Of a DNA stretch of 64,000 nucleotides, positions 24,857-35,853 are shown one piece after another. The DNA lies in the NCBI GenBank assembly GCA_030615365.1, contig JAUWZM010000002.1:1-64000 (forward strand), read 5' to 3'. The position numbers were made by a program, and so were the translations under genes. The stretch is from Candidatus Aerophobota bacterium (GTDB lineage: Bacteria; Aerophobota; Aerophobia; Aerophobales; B3-G15). How positions within the stretch are numbered: the stretch's first letter is position 1; each line of letters opens with the position of its first letter. Under the pieces are notes generated by a model that was given only the letters and a program-made list of their open reading frames with translations, did no database searches and was not told the DNA's origin.

Positions 24857-27184
24857 TCAAGCGTTATGAGCTCGATTTTTGGTATAAAATTTAATTTCTT
24901 TACTGCTCCCCTCCCCATCAACAACACAGATAACATGCCATCCTGTCTTAAAATCAATAAACATGGTATGTTTTTTTGAAGTCACACCAATAAACTTGCT
25001 ATCAAGATACCAAAACAGTTTACTCTGCTTTGAATTATGCGCTATCTTGACTGCAACCTTCTGATATTCCCCACTCACATCCCTGGGAACCATAATATAA
25101 CTTCCGTTGGCTGGATAAATAAAGTCCATATTGTCTTGAGAGCTAATTGAAGGACAGGTTTCTTTGTGTGGGGGAACCGATTGAAACCCCTGTCCCCGTT
25201 CCTTTAAATATTGCACTACTTCTGCAGGATGCACTAATCTTGCTACTCTTTTTTTATCAGCATTTTCCCAGCAGAGAGAGCATACTTGTTCTGTTTCAGC
25301 CTGGTTGACAAATATGGTTTTGTGATAGGGGCATTTTTTTAGAGTCCTTGCCCTCAAGGGTATTTCTCTTTCAATGAAGCTATCGCAATTAGGTCCTGCA
25401 AGATACCCTGTTTCAGAACATAAGGTAACTTTTCTAATATGTTCATCTGGGTTTTCAAACCAGGAATAGCCAGAATCTTTCGGAAGAGAATTAAAAGCGC
25501 TAAACATAAGTGGTGCAGCAGATTTTGATCCTCTTAAATTCACATTTCCTTCTCCGGTAAAATTCCCTACCCATACACCAACTATCCACTGAGGGTTTAC
25601 CCCAATAGACCAACCATCACGTTGCCCATAGCTTGTGCCCGTTTTCCAGGCTATTGGAATCTGGTTTTCATATTGATACCAGTAATACTCTGAACCAGGA
25701 CGCTTAAGGGTTTTCAATACTTCAAGAATTAAATATGTAGCTCCTTTACTTATTAACTGCCTGGGCTCCATTTTTTCACCATCACTTTTAAGCGAAGATA
25801 TTCCTGAAAAATCTCCATAGTTTCCCAATCCATGATATAAGGATACCAAGTCCCATAAAGTGGCTTCTGCCCCTCCTAATATTAATGACAGCCCATAATC
25901 TTCAGAATCTCTAAAAAGTGTCCTCATTCTCCCTTGTTTGAGAAAAAAATAGAAATTTTCAACTCCGTAATCATACAGAAGTCTTACTGTAGGCACATTT
26001 AATGATTCTACCAATGCCTGTCTGGCACTTACCATACCCCTGAATTTCAAATCAGCATTACATGGAGAAAAAGAACCGTAATAGGTAGGAATATCCTTTA
26101 CTTTAGAATCGGGTAAAATTATCCCTTCATCTATAGATAGGGCATATAAAAATGGTTTTAAAATTGAACCCGTGGATCGCAAGGCTATGACTCCATCGAC
26201 TTTTCCGTTATTATCATTATCATGGTAGTTTTGAGAGCCTATATAAGCTTTAACTTCACCGGTCTTTGTTTCGGCTACAATCATTGCCATATTCTTTATT
26301 CCTTGATATGTAAGTTCCTGGGCGTACTCTTTCACTAAGCCTGTCATCTTTTTTTGGATTTTCTTTGATATGGTTGTTGGTATTACCTCACCTGGATACT
26401 GATTCTTCAACCTCCTGGTGAGATGCGGGGCTGCAATAGAAAAAGGTAATTGTTTTTTCGGAATCGGCTCTAATAATGAGAGCGTATAGGTACTCTCATT
26501 TATTATCTTTTTATCAAATAAACGTTTGAGTAGTCTATTTCGTTTCTCTTTTAGCCTATCTTGATTCTTCATCGGATTTATAAGACCAGGGTTATTGGGT
26601 AAAACAGCTAATGTAGCGGCCTGCGCCCAGGTAAGATATTTCGGTAATTTTCCAAAATATCTTAAGGAAGCTGCTTCATACCCGATGATATTCCCACCGT
26701 AGGGGGCATTGGTAAAATACATTTTTAAAATTTCATCTTTGCTGTAGTAAAGCTCCAATTTTAACGACTGAACCATTTCTATGAATTTGTTCCCCACGGT
26801 CCTCTTCTTAGGCTTCATAATCCTTGCCACCTGCATCGTTATCGTGCTTCCACCACTGAGGATCTTTCGGGATCTTAAATTTTGCAGCAATGCTCTTCCA
26901 ATAGCGGTAATATCTATTCCGCAATGCGAGAAGAAATTCTTATCTTCGAACAGTACTGCACTTTCTATAAGTTTTCTCGGTATGGTATCTTTTGTCATTG
27001 GAAAACGCCACTGTTCTTTCGAATTAAGGAAAACTCTTAAATAATCGCCATCTTCATCTAAAACGACTGTACTATAATCATTTGGAAAAAGAGGGTCTGG
27101 TAGACGAGTTTGCCACCAGACAAAGCTAATTGCTACTATGAAAAACAAAACTACCAGACAGATTCTTTTGGTGAGTGTATTCAT
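24857..27184 (-). CDS. pbpC: Penicillin-binding protein 1C
   Basis: A 775-residue bifunctional-type peptidoglycan synthase. Order: N-terminal TM anchor (about 7-24), GT51 glycosyltransferase with EDKNFFSHCGID (80-91) and GGSTITMQVARI (111-122), then a transpeptidase domain with SILK at 340-343, SLNVP and KTGTS (near 515), and a C-terminal BiPBP_C beta domain. All catalytic motifs are present. It is translationally coupled to the alpha-2-macroglobulin gene upstream by a four-base overlap, the usual arrangement of this pair, which is thought to guard the periplasm when the wall is attacked. Confidence 0.95.
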   Translation of the reverse strand: MNTLTKRICLVVLFFIVAISFVWWQTRLPDPLFPNDYSTVVLDEDGDYLRVFLNSKEQWRFPMTKDTIPRKLIESAVLFEDKNFFSHCGIDITAIGRALLQNLRSRKILSGGSTITMQVARIMKPKKRTVGNKFIEMVQSLKLELYYSKDEILKMYFTNAPYGGNIIGYEAASLRYFGKLPKYLTWAQAATLAVLPNNPGLINPMKNQDRLKEKRNRLLKRLFDKKIINESTYTLSLLEPIPKKQLPFSIAAPHLTRRLKNQYPGEVIPTTISKKIQKKMTGLVKEYAQELTYQGIKNMAMIVAETKTGEVKAYIGSQNYHDNDNNGKVDGVIALRSTGSILKPFLYALSIDEGIILPDSKVKDIPTYYGSFSPCNADLKFRGMVSARQALVESLNVPTVRLLYDYGVENFYFFLKQGRMRTLFRDSEDYGLSLILGGAEATLWDLVSLYHGLGNYGDFSGISSLKSDGEKMEPRQLISKGATYLILEVLKTLKRPGSEYYWYQYENQIPIAWKTGTSYGQRDGWSIGVNPQWIVGVWVGNFTGEGNVNLRGSKSAAPLMFSAFNSLPKDSGYSWFENPDEHIRKVTLCSETGYLAGPNCDSFIEREIPLRARTLKKCPYHKTIFVNQAETEQVCSLCWENADKKRVARLVHPAEVVQYLKERGQGFQSVPPHKETCPSISSQDNMDFIYPANGSYIMVPRDVSGEYQKVAVKIAHNSKQSKLFWYLDSKFIGVTSKKHTMFIDFKTGWHVICVVDGEGSSKEIKFYTKNRAHNA

Positions 27185-30100
27185 TTTTCTGCTACCACAT
27201 TCTTCTTTCTTTCAGTTACCTTCACTTTCTTACCCGCAACAGTTGCTCTGTAATTGTGATTGTACATAGCTTCGGCTAACGTAGGAGAAAGGTAGAATTC
27301 TCCAACAGTCACTGCATTTATTTTCACCACAAATTCTGCTTTGGAGTTGTAGAGATCAAAAAACCACATTACTCTATCATCTCTAATGTCCAGATAGTCC
27401 TCTGTATATAACGCATAGTTTTCCATCCATTCAGGCACTCCACCGCCAAATAATCGGATATTTTCTATTTCCCATCCAGCAGGTAATATCTGTACCAGAG
27501 CCATTTCTTCAATCTTACCATAATCCTCTTTTTTTACTGTGAAATGTCCCCAGAATGCAGTTCCCTGTTCTATATTTTCCGGAGTAATAACCATACCATC
27601 CTCATCAAGCCATTCAACTTTTAAATCGATATTCTTCGATTCAGTGATTACCGTATCTCTCAGAGGAATTCCTTCCCATTCAAGATTGCCAAAGATCCTT
27701 TCCTTAGAGTGAACGATTACTTCCAGTTCTTGGCCAAATCCCTGGGTAATCGGCAATGTATACGTTGGCTCATCTGTCTTAAATTGTATTTTTTCACCAC
27801 TGGGAAGAAAAATTTCTCCTTCCATAACCTCATCTCCTTCAGGATTAGCCTTAAGGTATTTACCAATGGCTAAAAGCGAGTAAGCTATGGTCTGAGTAGA
27901 ATACCACCTGTTCTCTGATAATATTCTTGCTATTTCTTTATAGAGCATAAGCTCTCTGTCAGGATCTTTCATAATTGTTGCACATTGAAGCATTATCGCC
28001 TTATCTCGCAGAGCCGAACCATAGGTTCCTGCAAACTCGGTATAATCTTTTACTGTCAGCCCTGCATCTTTGGCAATACCCTGTGCTATTTGCCCCTCTC
28101 CTATAAATTCATACGATGCGGCTAATAACCATTTTTCAGTATTACTCATTTCTTTTAGATGACTCTCATACAGTAAATTCATCGCTCCTATTGCTGGTTG
28201 GTCTGCTAAAGCTAAAAGATAGACCCTATAGACATTGGTTAAGCTGTGATCAGAAGTTGTTCTACTTTTGTCTTTTTGAAATTCAATCCATTGGTTATAC
28301 ATATCTTCGGGAATATAATATCCCATTTTATTTGCTTCAATCATAAAATGTCCTGCGTAATTGGTTGCCCACAGGTTAACTTCATCTCCATTGGGCCAGT
28401 ATGAAAATCCGCCATTTGATAATTGAAATGTTCTTAATTTATCTATTCCAGCATTTATATTTCTGTCCATGCTCCTCTGAGCTTTTTCCTCATCAAGACT
28501 CACTATATCTTTCAGGTAAAGTTGAGGGAAAACACTCGATGTAATCTGTTCTATGCATCCGTAAGGATATCTGATTAACCATTCCAACCGCTGGTAGAAT
28601 TTCAAATCGGGTCTCCTGGAAATAATCATTCTCGAATAATTAGAACCTGCAATACCCTTATTTAGTATTTTAAATGTAGCTTTTTTTTCTGGGTTTAACA
28701 CTTTTTCCTCGGAAAAATATGCATAAGGGGCAGAAGGTCTTACAGCAATTTCAGTGATTTCCTCAGCGCTAAAATCCCTGGAAGAAGCAGAGATCTTAAT
28801 TGTTGAGGTGCCCATTGCTGCATCTGCCTGGAGTTCAAAATAAATGTCCTTCTCACCCTTTTTGGCAAATGAGAGAATCTTCCTGGTTTCTCCAATTGGT
28901 TTGACAACTCCTTTCACATCCATATTTACCACTACTTCACCGATATTATCCTGCATGGCAAATACTGTCACCGGTAGTAGTATTTTATCCTCCGGTCCTA
29001 AAACTCTTGGCAGCGTTGGCATAACCATTAAAGGAGATTTTACCGCTATCACTTTCTCTTTGCTCCCGTAGCTATTACCCCGGGCTCCAATCACCATAAC
29101 CCTTACCGAACCTATATAATTGGGTATTTTGAACGTAACTGTTGTTTCACCTTTTTCATCTGTTCTTATTGGACCTTTGAACATAGAAACAGGTTTAAAA
29201 CGTTTTACCTTGACAGGGGAGAGCTGTTTCTTTGCACACTCTTCTTCATCAAAGCCCCCACCAATAGAAAATATCTTGTACACATCTCCCCAATTAGCTC
29301 CAATTATTTTGGAAAAGATATCAAAAGTCTCTACTGAAAGTGATTCTTTTTGGAAAAAATACTTCCAGGGACTTGGGGTTTGATAGGCGGTTAAATCTAA
29401 CAACCCTTCATCAACTACTGCGATTGTAAATTGAGCGGGCGATGAATCCAATGTCTTAATTTCTACCTCAAACTCTTTTCCTGGATTTATTTCCTCAGGA
29501 GCTTGAACAGAGAAATCCAGATGAGTTTCTTCTTCTTCAACATGGAGAGGAACAACGCCATACATTCTTATGGGCTTATCATTCTTTGTTTGGCTGTGAG
29601 ATTGAATCACAGATATACTCACATAAACCGTTGGTAGCATCTGCTTCGTAATGGGAACTTCTATAATAGTTTCAGTTCCTTTCAGCTTTTTCCAATACAC
29701 GTTAAGAATTTTTCTCCCTTTTTCTATGGAAATTAGAGCTCGTCCGTTTTCCGGAGTCTGACAAATTACTTTCGCAATATCTTTGTACCGATAGACCTTT
29801 TTATCTGTCTTTATCTTTAAAATATCTGCATCTTTTCCTCCAGTCTCACCTGCCCACGCATACACATCACAGAAATAGGCTGCTGTGTGACCGTTAGCCC
29901 CATCCTGGACTTCAATGAGAACTTCACCATAGTTTTCCGGAGTATAGGCAATAGAGATAGGTCCTGAACTTGAAGTGATTGTCCCGGATCTCACCAGTTC
30001 TGTGGAATAATCACTTTTAAAATGTTTTTTAAATTCTGCTTGACTATCATAGTCCCACCACCAGTAAGATTGCCCCTGGTAAATTCGATAATTTAATATT

Positions 30101-32676
30101 CTATCGGGAACTACTTCACCGTTATCTGAAACTAAAATCGTCTTTACGTTTATCTGTGAACCCATCTGTACATATTTCTCTTCTGTCCCATGGATTCCAA
30201 CATAGTATTTATATAAATCAATTGGTATGATCTTCTCCTGGGGAACTGGCCTTCCCCCTTTTTCCAGGACTTTGGCTTCAATGACAGCTCTAAGTCCTGA
30301 GGAAGCTCTGTCAATCTCTGGTAATTGCCATTTAATATGAGTTTCTCCATTTCTATCGAGTTTTGATTCAAATATAGGACTGGTAACGGTTTTAAAATCT
30401 ACCCCTTCGTTACTGAAACGAAATGCTCTATACGTATCAAATTTCACTTCATAGGGCTCTATTTTGACATTCACCTCACTGTCAAGATTAGAGGCAGGAT
30501 TTCCAAAAAGGTATTGGGCCCTAATAGTTGCTTGTATCTGTCTATCTTTTACACTAATCCTTTTCTCTTCGCTTTCTATACTTACCTTTAACCTGTAGGG
30601 AACAACAGTTTCTATTTTTAGCGGGTGGTAAAAATCACTGCTCCCAATCTTAAGCTCTGCCCTCCAATCACCTGTAAGAGCAGTTTCATCCGTTTTAAAC
30701 GTGAAGGAATAAAACCCATCGCTGCCTTTTTTAATAGTCTTCTCGATTACCTTGCGGTCTCTGGGATTAAAAAATCTTAAGCTGACAGGATGATTCTCTG
30801 GAAAAGTATCCTCTTCATTACGGGCAATAACCGAGAGGTTTATGGTATCTCCTGGTCGGTAAACGCCCCTTTCCGTGTAAATAAAAGCCTTTAGCCCTGA
30901 ATCAGACTCAACTAAGCCCCCAGTATCAAAATTTGAGTCATCTAATTTGTCGTCGCTGAATTTTAAAACAGAACGTTGACCTCTATGTTCTGCTTCAATA
31001 TAAAATCCAGTTTTCTTTATCAACTCACATCTCCCGGTAGTATCAGTTTCGGCTTCGGCAATGACCTGATTTTGATAAGATTTCAGTTTTATCCTTACGC
31101 CTTTCAATAGTTTCGTAGTAAGCACGTCGGTAGCAAAAACAATCAATTTATCTTTGCTTTGTTTAGCCACCAGAGCTATATCGCTTAAAATCACAGGTTT
31201 TACAGCCACGCCGTTATTGATAAAATATACTGTACGCTTCCAGGAACTCCAGTCCTCAGGAAATTCATACAGTATATTTTCCTCATCAAAGCTAAGCTCA
31301 ATAATATATACCCCCCTGTCTTTATTCTTAAACATTTCTTCAAAATCAAGTTCGGATTGCAGCCATTTATTTTCGATTTTTCCAATGTCTAATTCTTTCT
31401 CTATCACAGTAACTCCTACCCTCCTCAGCTCATAGCTACTATATCTAAAATGCCGATCCTTTTGTCCATTTAAATTACTGCTCTGCAGCAAGATGCCAAG
31501 ATTATCTTCAAAGACTCTTTTTACACATATTTTCACTTTTTCAACGTTTACCGTCTTAAAAAATATCTTTTTCATATTTGCGGAGGGTAAAAATACTCCC
31601 GAATGGGTAAATTCTATCTTAGGTTTCATATTAGGAAATTCAACATTTGCCAGTTTTCCTTCTAATAATTCTGTTCCCCATTTGCTTTTTAGCCCTTTAA
31701 TTATTTTAATCTCATATTCCTGGCCATGTTGAAAGTCTCCGATTATCATTAAGCTCTTGCCCATATTGTTCAATTTAAAATTCAAAAAAGGCTTTATCTG
31801 AACAAATCCTTCATAGCTTTCCTCAGAGCTCAATTCATCAGAGAAAGTTACTTTCACATGTAAGTTCTTACCTTGAATCTCTTTTTCTATTTTTTTTATG
31901 GTGAAATCCCTCAGAGGAGAAAGGTAATATTTGTCCTCTCTTCCTTCAGAGAGTTCCAGCTCTTTTTTTTCAACTAATAAGGTAAATGTCCTTGCCTTAT
32001 CTGTCCTGATAATAATTGCCGATTCAAATGAAAATTCCTCACCCTTCTCTTGACCGGAAAAAATCAGCTTTTTAGTGATATGTGAGTTCAATACTTTACC
32101 ATTTGCGTCTTCACGCAATATTACTGCTCTTTTTACCGCTTCAATATCCACATCCTGATTGAATAGTAATCTCCCTTTGAGAATAACTTTCTCAGGGGAG
32201 GACCTGTCAGGTAATTCAAAATGTGCCTCCAAATCTGATATTTCTCGGCCTGAAGTCTCAAATTCAATTACAATGGATTTTACTTTTAAATTATCTACAT
32301 GAGGAAATAGTTTTTCAAGATTAAGAGACCCGATATACATTTGTCTCATTTTAAGTGTACTATTTGGCTGAAACACTAATGTTCTTCCGTCCACCCACAT
32401 AGCAATACCTTCTATTGTAGGATTAAACAGAAAAATTCTTTTTTTAAGTGGCACATTAAGTTGAGTTTCTAAGACCTGAGTATTTTGAAATCTCACAGCA
32501 ATACTTGTATCCGGTGAAATAATTCCTTCAGTAATATGGCTAATAAGTTTTGCCTGTTCTACTGTTATTATCCTTGCCTGTCCTTCGTATTTTGCTCTTT
32601 CTGTATTGTAGTTACGCCCAGTGAACACCAAAATAATCAATAAGGCGATCGCAGATAGTACAATATACTTTTTCAT
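27181..32676 (-). CDS. Bacterial alpha-2-macroglobulin (YfhM-like)
   Basis: A 1831-residue periplasmic protease trap. The N-terminus is an uncleaved-looking signal anchor (YIVLSAIALLIILVFTG) without a lipobox cysteine, so it may be anchored as a TM protein rather than a lipoprotein. MG-domain modules fill the first 1200 residues, including the diagnostic YTERGVYRPGDTINLSVIAR. The thioester motif is CIEQ with Cys1374, preceded by RYPYG, so the covalent trapping chemistry is retained. The gene precedes pbpC with a four-base overlap. A MVMPTLPRVLGPEDKILLPV block marks the beta domain before the thioester region. Confidence 0.94.
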   Translation of the reverse strand: MKKYIVLSAIALLIILVFTGRNYNTERAKYEGQARIITVEQAKLISHITEGIISPDTSIAVRFQNTQVLETQLNVPLKKRIFLFNPTIEGIAMWVDGRTLVFQPNSTLKMRQMYIGSLNLEKLFPHVDNLKVKSIVIEFETSGREISDLEAHFELPDRSSPEKVILKGRLLFNQDVDIEAVKRAVILREDANGKVLNSHITKKLIFSGQEKGEEFSFESAIIIRTDKARTFTLLVEKKELELSEGREDKYYLSPLRDFTIKKIEKEIQGKNLHVKVTFSDELSSEESYEGFVQIKPFLNFKLNNMGKSLMIIGDFQHGQEYEIKIIKGLKSKWGTELLEGKLANVEFPNMKPKIEFTHSGVFLPSANMKKIFFKTVNVEKVKICVKRVFEDNLGILLQSSNLNGQKDRHFRYSSYELRRVGVTVIEKELDIGKIENKWLQSELDFEEMFKNKDRGVYIIELSFDEENILYEFPEDWSSWKRTVYFINNGVAVKPVILSDIALVAKQSKDKLIVFATDVLTTKLLKGVRIKLKSYQNQVIAEAETDTTGRCELIKKTGFYIEAEHRGQRSVLKFSDDKLDDSNFDTGGLVESDSGLKAFIYTERGVYRPGDTINLSVIARNEEDTFPENHPVSLRFFNPRDRKVIEKTIKKGSDGFYSFTFKTDETALTGDWRAELKIGSSDFYHPLKIETVVPYRLKVSIESEEKRISVKDRQIQATIRAQYLFGNPASNLDSEVNVKIEPYEVKFDTYRAFRFSNEGVDFKTVTSPIFESKLDRNGETHIKWQLPEIDRASSGLRAVIEAKVLEKGGRPVPQEKIIPIDLYKYYVGIHGTEEKYVQMGSQINVKTILVSDNGEVVPDRILNYRIYQGQSYWWWDYDSQAEFKKHFKSDYSTELVRSGTITSSSGPISIAYTPENYGEVLIEVQDGANGHTAAYFCDVYAWAGETGGKDADILKIKTDKKVYRYKDIAKVICQTPENGRALISIEKGRKILNVYWKKLKGTETIIEVPITKQMLPTVYVSISVIQSHSQTKNDKPIRMYGVVPLHVEEEETHLDFSVQAPEEINPGKEFEVEIKTLDSSPAQFTIAVVDEGLLDLTAYQTPSPWKYFFQKESLSVETFDIFSKIIGANWGDVYKIFSIGGGFDEEECAKKQLSPVKVKRFKPVSMFKGPIRTDEKGETTVTFKIPNYIGSVRVMVIGARGNSYGSKEKVIAVKSPLMVMPTLPRVLGPEDKILLPVTVFAMQDNIGEVVVNMDVKGVVKPIGETRKILSFAKKGEKDIYFELQADAAMGTSTIKISASSRDFSAEEITEIAVRPSAPYAYFSEEKVLNPEKKATFKILNKGIAGSNYSRMIISRRPDLKFYQRLEWLIRYPYGCIEQITSSVFPQLYLKDIVSLDEEKAQRSMDRNINAGIDKLRTFQLSNGGFSYWPNGDEVNLWATNYAGHFMIEANKMGYYIPEDMYNQWIEFQKDKSRTTSDHSLTNVYRVYLLALADQPAIGAMNLLYESHLKEMSNTEKWLLAASYEFIGEGQIAQGIAKDAGLTVKDYTEFAGTYGSALRDKAIMLQCATIMKDPDRELMLYKEIARILSENRWYSTQTIAYSLLAIGKYLKANPEGDEVMEGEIFLPSGEKIQFKTDEPTYTLPITQGFGQELEVIVHSKERIFGNLEWEGIPLRDTVITESKNIDLKVEWLDEDGMVITPENIEQGTAFWGHFTVKKEDYGKIEEMALVQILPAGWEIENIRLFGGGVPEWMENYALYTEDYLDIRDDRVMWFFDLYNSKAEFVVKINAVTVGEFYLSPTLAEAMYNHNYRATVAGKKVKVTERKKNVVAEK

Positions 32677-32972
32677 CTTTACCTCCTGGGTAATGTTAAA
32701 GTAATGTCAAGACTTAACCGCAGAGAACGCAAATAACTGTAATATGTGATAAGTAATGAGTGATGAAGTTCTTACCATTCACACATCACTTATTGTCCTT
32801 CACATATTACATATCACTCATTACATATTACTTCTCACGTCTTACTTTCCCTCTGCGATCTCCTATGAGAATTATTATTCTTATTACTTTTTATCCTCAT
32901 TCACATTAAAATTTAGCATTCACCGCAGATGTCTCATAGTACGCAGAGACAAATTAAGAAAGAAGCCACATA

Positions 32973-33215
32973 AATAGTAACAGTTTAGCTTTTCTAAAAC
33001 TTTCCCCTTTTCTCTGGCAATTATAGCTGCTCAATTTAGTAGTGATTTGTAGAATTGTAGCTGCCCAATTCATTGGGCGGGTTTAATGCGCCGATAAATC
33101 GGCAAGCTACTAAATAGCTCTTAGCTCTTAGCTCTTAGTAAATTCAAAGTCAAGATAGTCCTAAAATTGCACTAATAAGAAATAACCAATGCGCCGATAA
33201 ATCGGCAAGCTACAA
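32973..33215 (-). repeat. Three-way-junction palindromic repeat, inverse copy plus partial copy
   Basis: Reading the minus strand from 33110: GTAGCTTGCCGATTTATCGG, a second palindrome (GCCCAATGAATTGGGC), CAGCTAC, then the tail ending AAAAGCTAAACTGTT near 32980. An extra block TAGTAGTGATTTGTAGAATT is inserted. A partial unit with GCCGATAAATCGGC repeats at 33190-33215. Simple-word repeats (ATATCACTCATTACATATTA) fill 32740-32860. No gene is seen between 32677 and 33316. Confidence 0.75.
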
Positions 33216-33316
33216 AGGATTGCAGAGATTGCTTCGGAGTTTCATCTCTCACAATAACACGGGGAGTTCATTGAGTAGTTAATTAAAAGTGAGGAAAGAA
33301 ATCTTCGAGTAATCTC

Positions 33317-34459
33317 TTACTCTTCTCTAAACTTGAATGTCTTAATTGCTATAATAAGCAAAACAAAAAACCAGGTTCCCAGGAACAAAAGTTCTTTTCT
33401 TAAACCGAAAAGTCCACTTCCTTCAATTGATATTTTGCGAAGGGCGTCTATTAATGGGGTGAGGGGAAGGTAATCCGCTATAGAAGCCATAATCTTAGGC
33501 ATTATTTCCTTGGGGAAAAAGGTTCCTGATAAAAAGAGCATTGGCATAGTAACAAACATAGCTATCATCTCAATTGCTCTGGTGCTTTTCACCAGGCCAG
33601 CAACAATAAATCCTATATTTAAAAACAGAGCACAACCTAATAGGGCAAAGAAAAAAATTAAAAAGTAACTCCCCAGAATATTAACTTTAAATACAAGGGT
33701 AGAGAGGAGTAAAATTATTGTTACTTGAATAACAGAAATAACCAAAAACGCACCAACCTGGGCAATTAAAAAATGACTTGTTCTAAGAGGGGTAGCAAAC
33801 AGACGTTTTAAAATTTTTTTCTCTCTTGACTCAGCAATATCACTGGCTATCCCGGTAACCGCAGACATCATAATGGCCATGGCTAAGATTCCAGGAATTA
33901 AGATATCTAAATACCTAATATTTCTAGATTTTACGGGTTTCTTATCTAAAAAAAAGAGTTCTGGGGCATCGGCAGCTTTAAGATTAGCATAAGCGATAAA
34001 CTGGTCGAGAATGCCAAAAATAAGAGGGTTGAGCTGGGTATTTGTTTCATCATAGTAAACTTCAATGTGAATGCTGAAGTCCTCGGGAATCTCTTCTAAT
34101 TTCGTAATAATTTTCATTCCTCGAAATTCTCCTTGTCCCGGTTTCCTAAGACCCCTGGGAATGATTAAGATGAAATCCAGATCTCCCTTTTCAAGACTTT
34201 TCTTTGCCTGAGTTAGATCTTCCTCATCTTGATGAATTTTTAAGATTTCAATTTTTTCGAGTTCCTTGATAAAACTCAAAGATTCATCCGATTTTGCCCT
34301 GTCGATTATCGCTATATGCGAAGTTCCCATTTTCTCAAAATCAAAAAGACTGAAGATACAAACAAACATTATGGGGAAGAAAATAGTCCAGAAAAGAGCT
34401 TGTTTGTCCCGGACGTATGTTCTTAAGTCACAAAAAAACAGTTTTAAAATCGATTTCAT
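33317..34459 (-). CDS. ABC-2 type transporter permease
   Basis: A 380-residue integral membrane protein: TM1 near 20-38, a large external domain to about 190, then five TM helices (about 195-215, 240-265, 272-300, 305-325 and 352-372). The arrangement and the segment LIPGILAMAIMMSAVTGIA with the following REKKILKRLFATPL are characteristic of the YadH/ABC-2 exporter family used for drugs, lipids or polysaccharides. It forms the membrane part of an exporter with the ATPase encoded 4 bases upstream. Substrate is unknown. Confidence 0.92.
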   Translation of the reverse strand: MKSILKLFFCDLRTYVRDKQALFWTIFFPIMFVCIFSLFDFEKMGTSHIAIIDRAKSDESLSFIKELEKIEILKIHQDEEDLTQAKKSLEKGDLDFILIIPRGLRKPGQGEFRGMKIITKLEEIPEDFSIHIEVYYDETNTQLNPLIFGILDQFIAYANLKAADAPELFFLDKKPVKSRNIRYLDILIPGILAMAIMMSAVTGIASDIAESREKKILKRLFATPLRTSHFLIAQVGAFLVISVIQVTIILLLSTLVFKVNILGSYFLIFFFALLGCALFLNIGFIVAGLVKSTRAIEMIAMFVTMPMLFLSGTFFPKEIMPKIMASIADYLPLTPLIDALRKISIEGSGLFGLRKELLFLGTWFFVLLIIAIKTFKFREE

Positions 34460-34463
34460 AATC

Positions 34464-35216
34464 TTACTCTCTTAATTGATGACCAGTTAAATCTAAAAAG
34501 ACATCTTCTAAATTAGCGTCCTTTTCAATAATCCTCTTTTTAAAGCCTTTGGCCAAAAGTTGTTTAATGAGACTACTGGGTGTATCTAAAGCAATAATCT
34601 TGCCATAGTCCATAATAGCAACTCGATCACACAATCTTTCCGCTTCCTCCATGTAATGAGTAGTTAAGACTATGGTTTTACCTTCTTGTTTTATTTGATT
34701 AATCAACCTCCAGGTATGATGTCGTGCTTGAGGATCAAGACCAGTGGTAGGCTCATCTAAAAACAATAGAAGTGGCTCACAAACTAAAGCGGCTGCCAGG
34801 GCTAATCTTTGTTTTTGCCCTCCTGAAAGTTTACTCACAAGAGCTTTCTTCTTTTCTTCTAAACCAGTTAACGTTAAAAGTTTTTTTAAATCTCTTGATT
34901 TCCTGTAGAAAGAGCTTAAAAGATCCAGTGTCTCCAAAACTGTCAAAAGGTCATAAAAGGACCCTTCTTGTAGTTGAACACCAATCATCTCTTTGAGCTT
35001 CTGGGAATTTTTTCGAATATCAATGCCTAAGAGTTTTACTTCTCCTGAATCAATAGGTCTTATCCCCTCGATCATTTCTACAGTGGTGGTTTTACCAGCT
35101 CCATTTGGTCCTAAAATACCAAAGACCTCCCCTTCGTTCACTTCAAAGGAAATACCATCTACTGCTATTACAGAATTGTAAGTTTTGCGCAGTTGATTCA
35201 CCTGCAAAACTGACAT
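34464..35216 (-). CDS. ABC transporter ATP-binding protein
   Basis: A 250-residue ABC ATPase with Walker A GPNGAGKTTT, the Q-loop (VQLQEGSFYDLL), signature LSGGQKQRLALA, Walker B LLLFLDEPTTGLD and switch His (TTHYMEEAERL). The lower part is typical of exporters paired with ABC-2 permeases. It starts the two-gene operon and the stop is followed within a few bases by the permease start. The upstream region contains the palindromic repeat. Confidence 0.95.
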   Translation of the reverse strand: MSVLQVNQLRKTYNSVIAVDGISFEVNEGEVFGILGPNGAGKTTTVEMIEGIRPIDSGEVKLLGIDIRKNSQKLKEMIGVQLQEGSFYDLLTVLETLDLLSSFYRKSRDLKKLLTLTGLEEKKKALVSKLSGGQKQRLALAAALVCEPLLLFLDEPTTGLDPQARHHTWRLINQIKQEGKTIVLTTHYMEEAERLCDRVAIMDYGKIIALDTPSSLIKQLLAKGFKKRIIEKDANLEDVFLDLTGHQLRE

Positions 35217-35466
35217 AATTTATCTCCATATCTGATCTTACCTCAGGTTCTTTCTTCGGTAGGAAAGAGCAGATGAGAACTATCACCCGATACGTGAAAA
35301 TGAGTAAGTTCCCGCTTTATCTTGATATACTGTATAATGAAATCAACTCTTTGTCAAATTTGACAAGGAAAAAATGTGGTTGACTTTTCAGCGGAAGGGT
35401 ATAGAATAAATCAGGTAATGTTAAAAAAGTGGTCAAGCAAGCTTGAAGTATGCTTTGCAATTCCTT

Positions 35467-35597
35467 GTAGCTTGCCGATTTATCGGCGCATTAAACCCGC
35501 CCAATAAATTGGGCAGCTACAATTGCCAGAGAAAAGGGAAAAGTTTTAGAAAAGCTAAACTATTATAATCGTAGTGGCCGAGTTTACTCGGCAATTT
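35467..35597 (+). repeat. Three-way-junction palindromic repeat, copy 2
   Basis: GTAGCTTGCCGATTTATCGG, then a spacer, then CGCCCAATAAATTGGGC, CAGCTAC and the AATTGCCAGAG...AGAAAAGCTAAACTATTA tail. It is followed by another palindrome unit, GTAGTGGCCGAGTTTACTCG, whose stem is different. It occupies most of the gene-free 35217-35700 stretch. Confidence 0.8.
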
Positions 35598-35700
35598 AAA
35601 TCAAGCAAATTTTTGATTTTATAAATTCCTGATATAGTAAAAAGAGACCAGGATTAAAAAAGTTGAGCAAAGAAATGTGCTTTCAATAAGGAGGCTATCA

Positions 35701-35853
35701 ATGTTTTCTTTACGAGATGGTATTGTGGGATATGTATTGGCGCTTCTCTTTGGGATTATAATCTTTATTCTTCCGGACATTGTCAGTTATTTAATAGCTT
35801 TATTCTTAGTCATTTTCGGAGTAATTGGGATCGTGCGGTGGATGAAAAAATAG
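35701..35853 (+). CDS. DUF3096-like 50-residue membrane protein
   Basis: A short ORF with AATAAGGAGG 7 bases before its ATG. The protein has two hydrophobic helices: GYVLALLFGIIIFILPDIVS and YLIALFLVIFGVIGIVRWMK, with the FP/LPD turn between them and a basic end, as in DUF3096 proteins. Function is unknown. It is independent of the neighbouring genes. Confidence 0.7.
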   Translation: MFSLRDGIVGYVLALLFGIIIFILPDIVSYLIALFLVIFGVIGIVRWMKK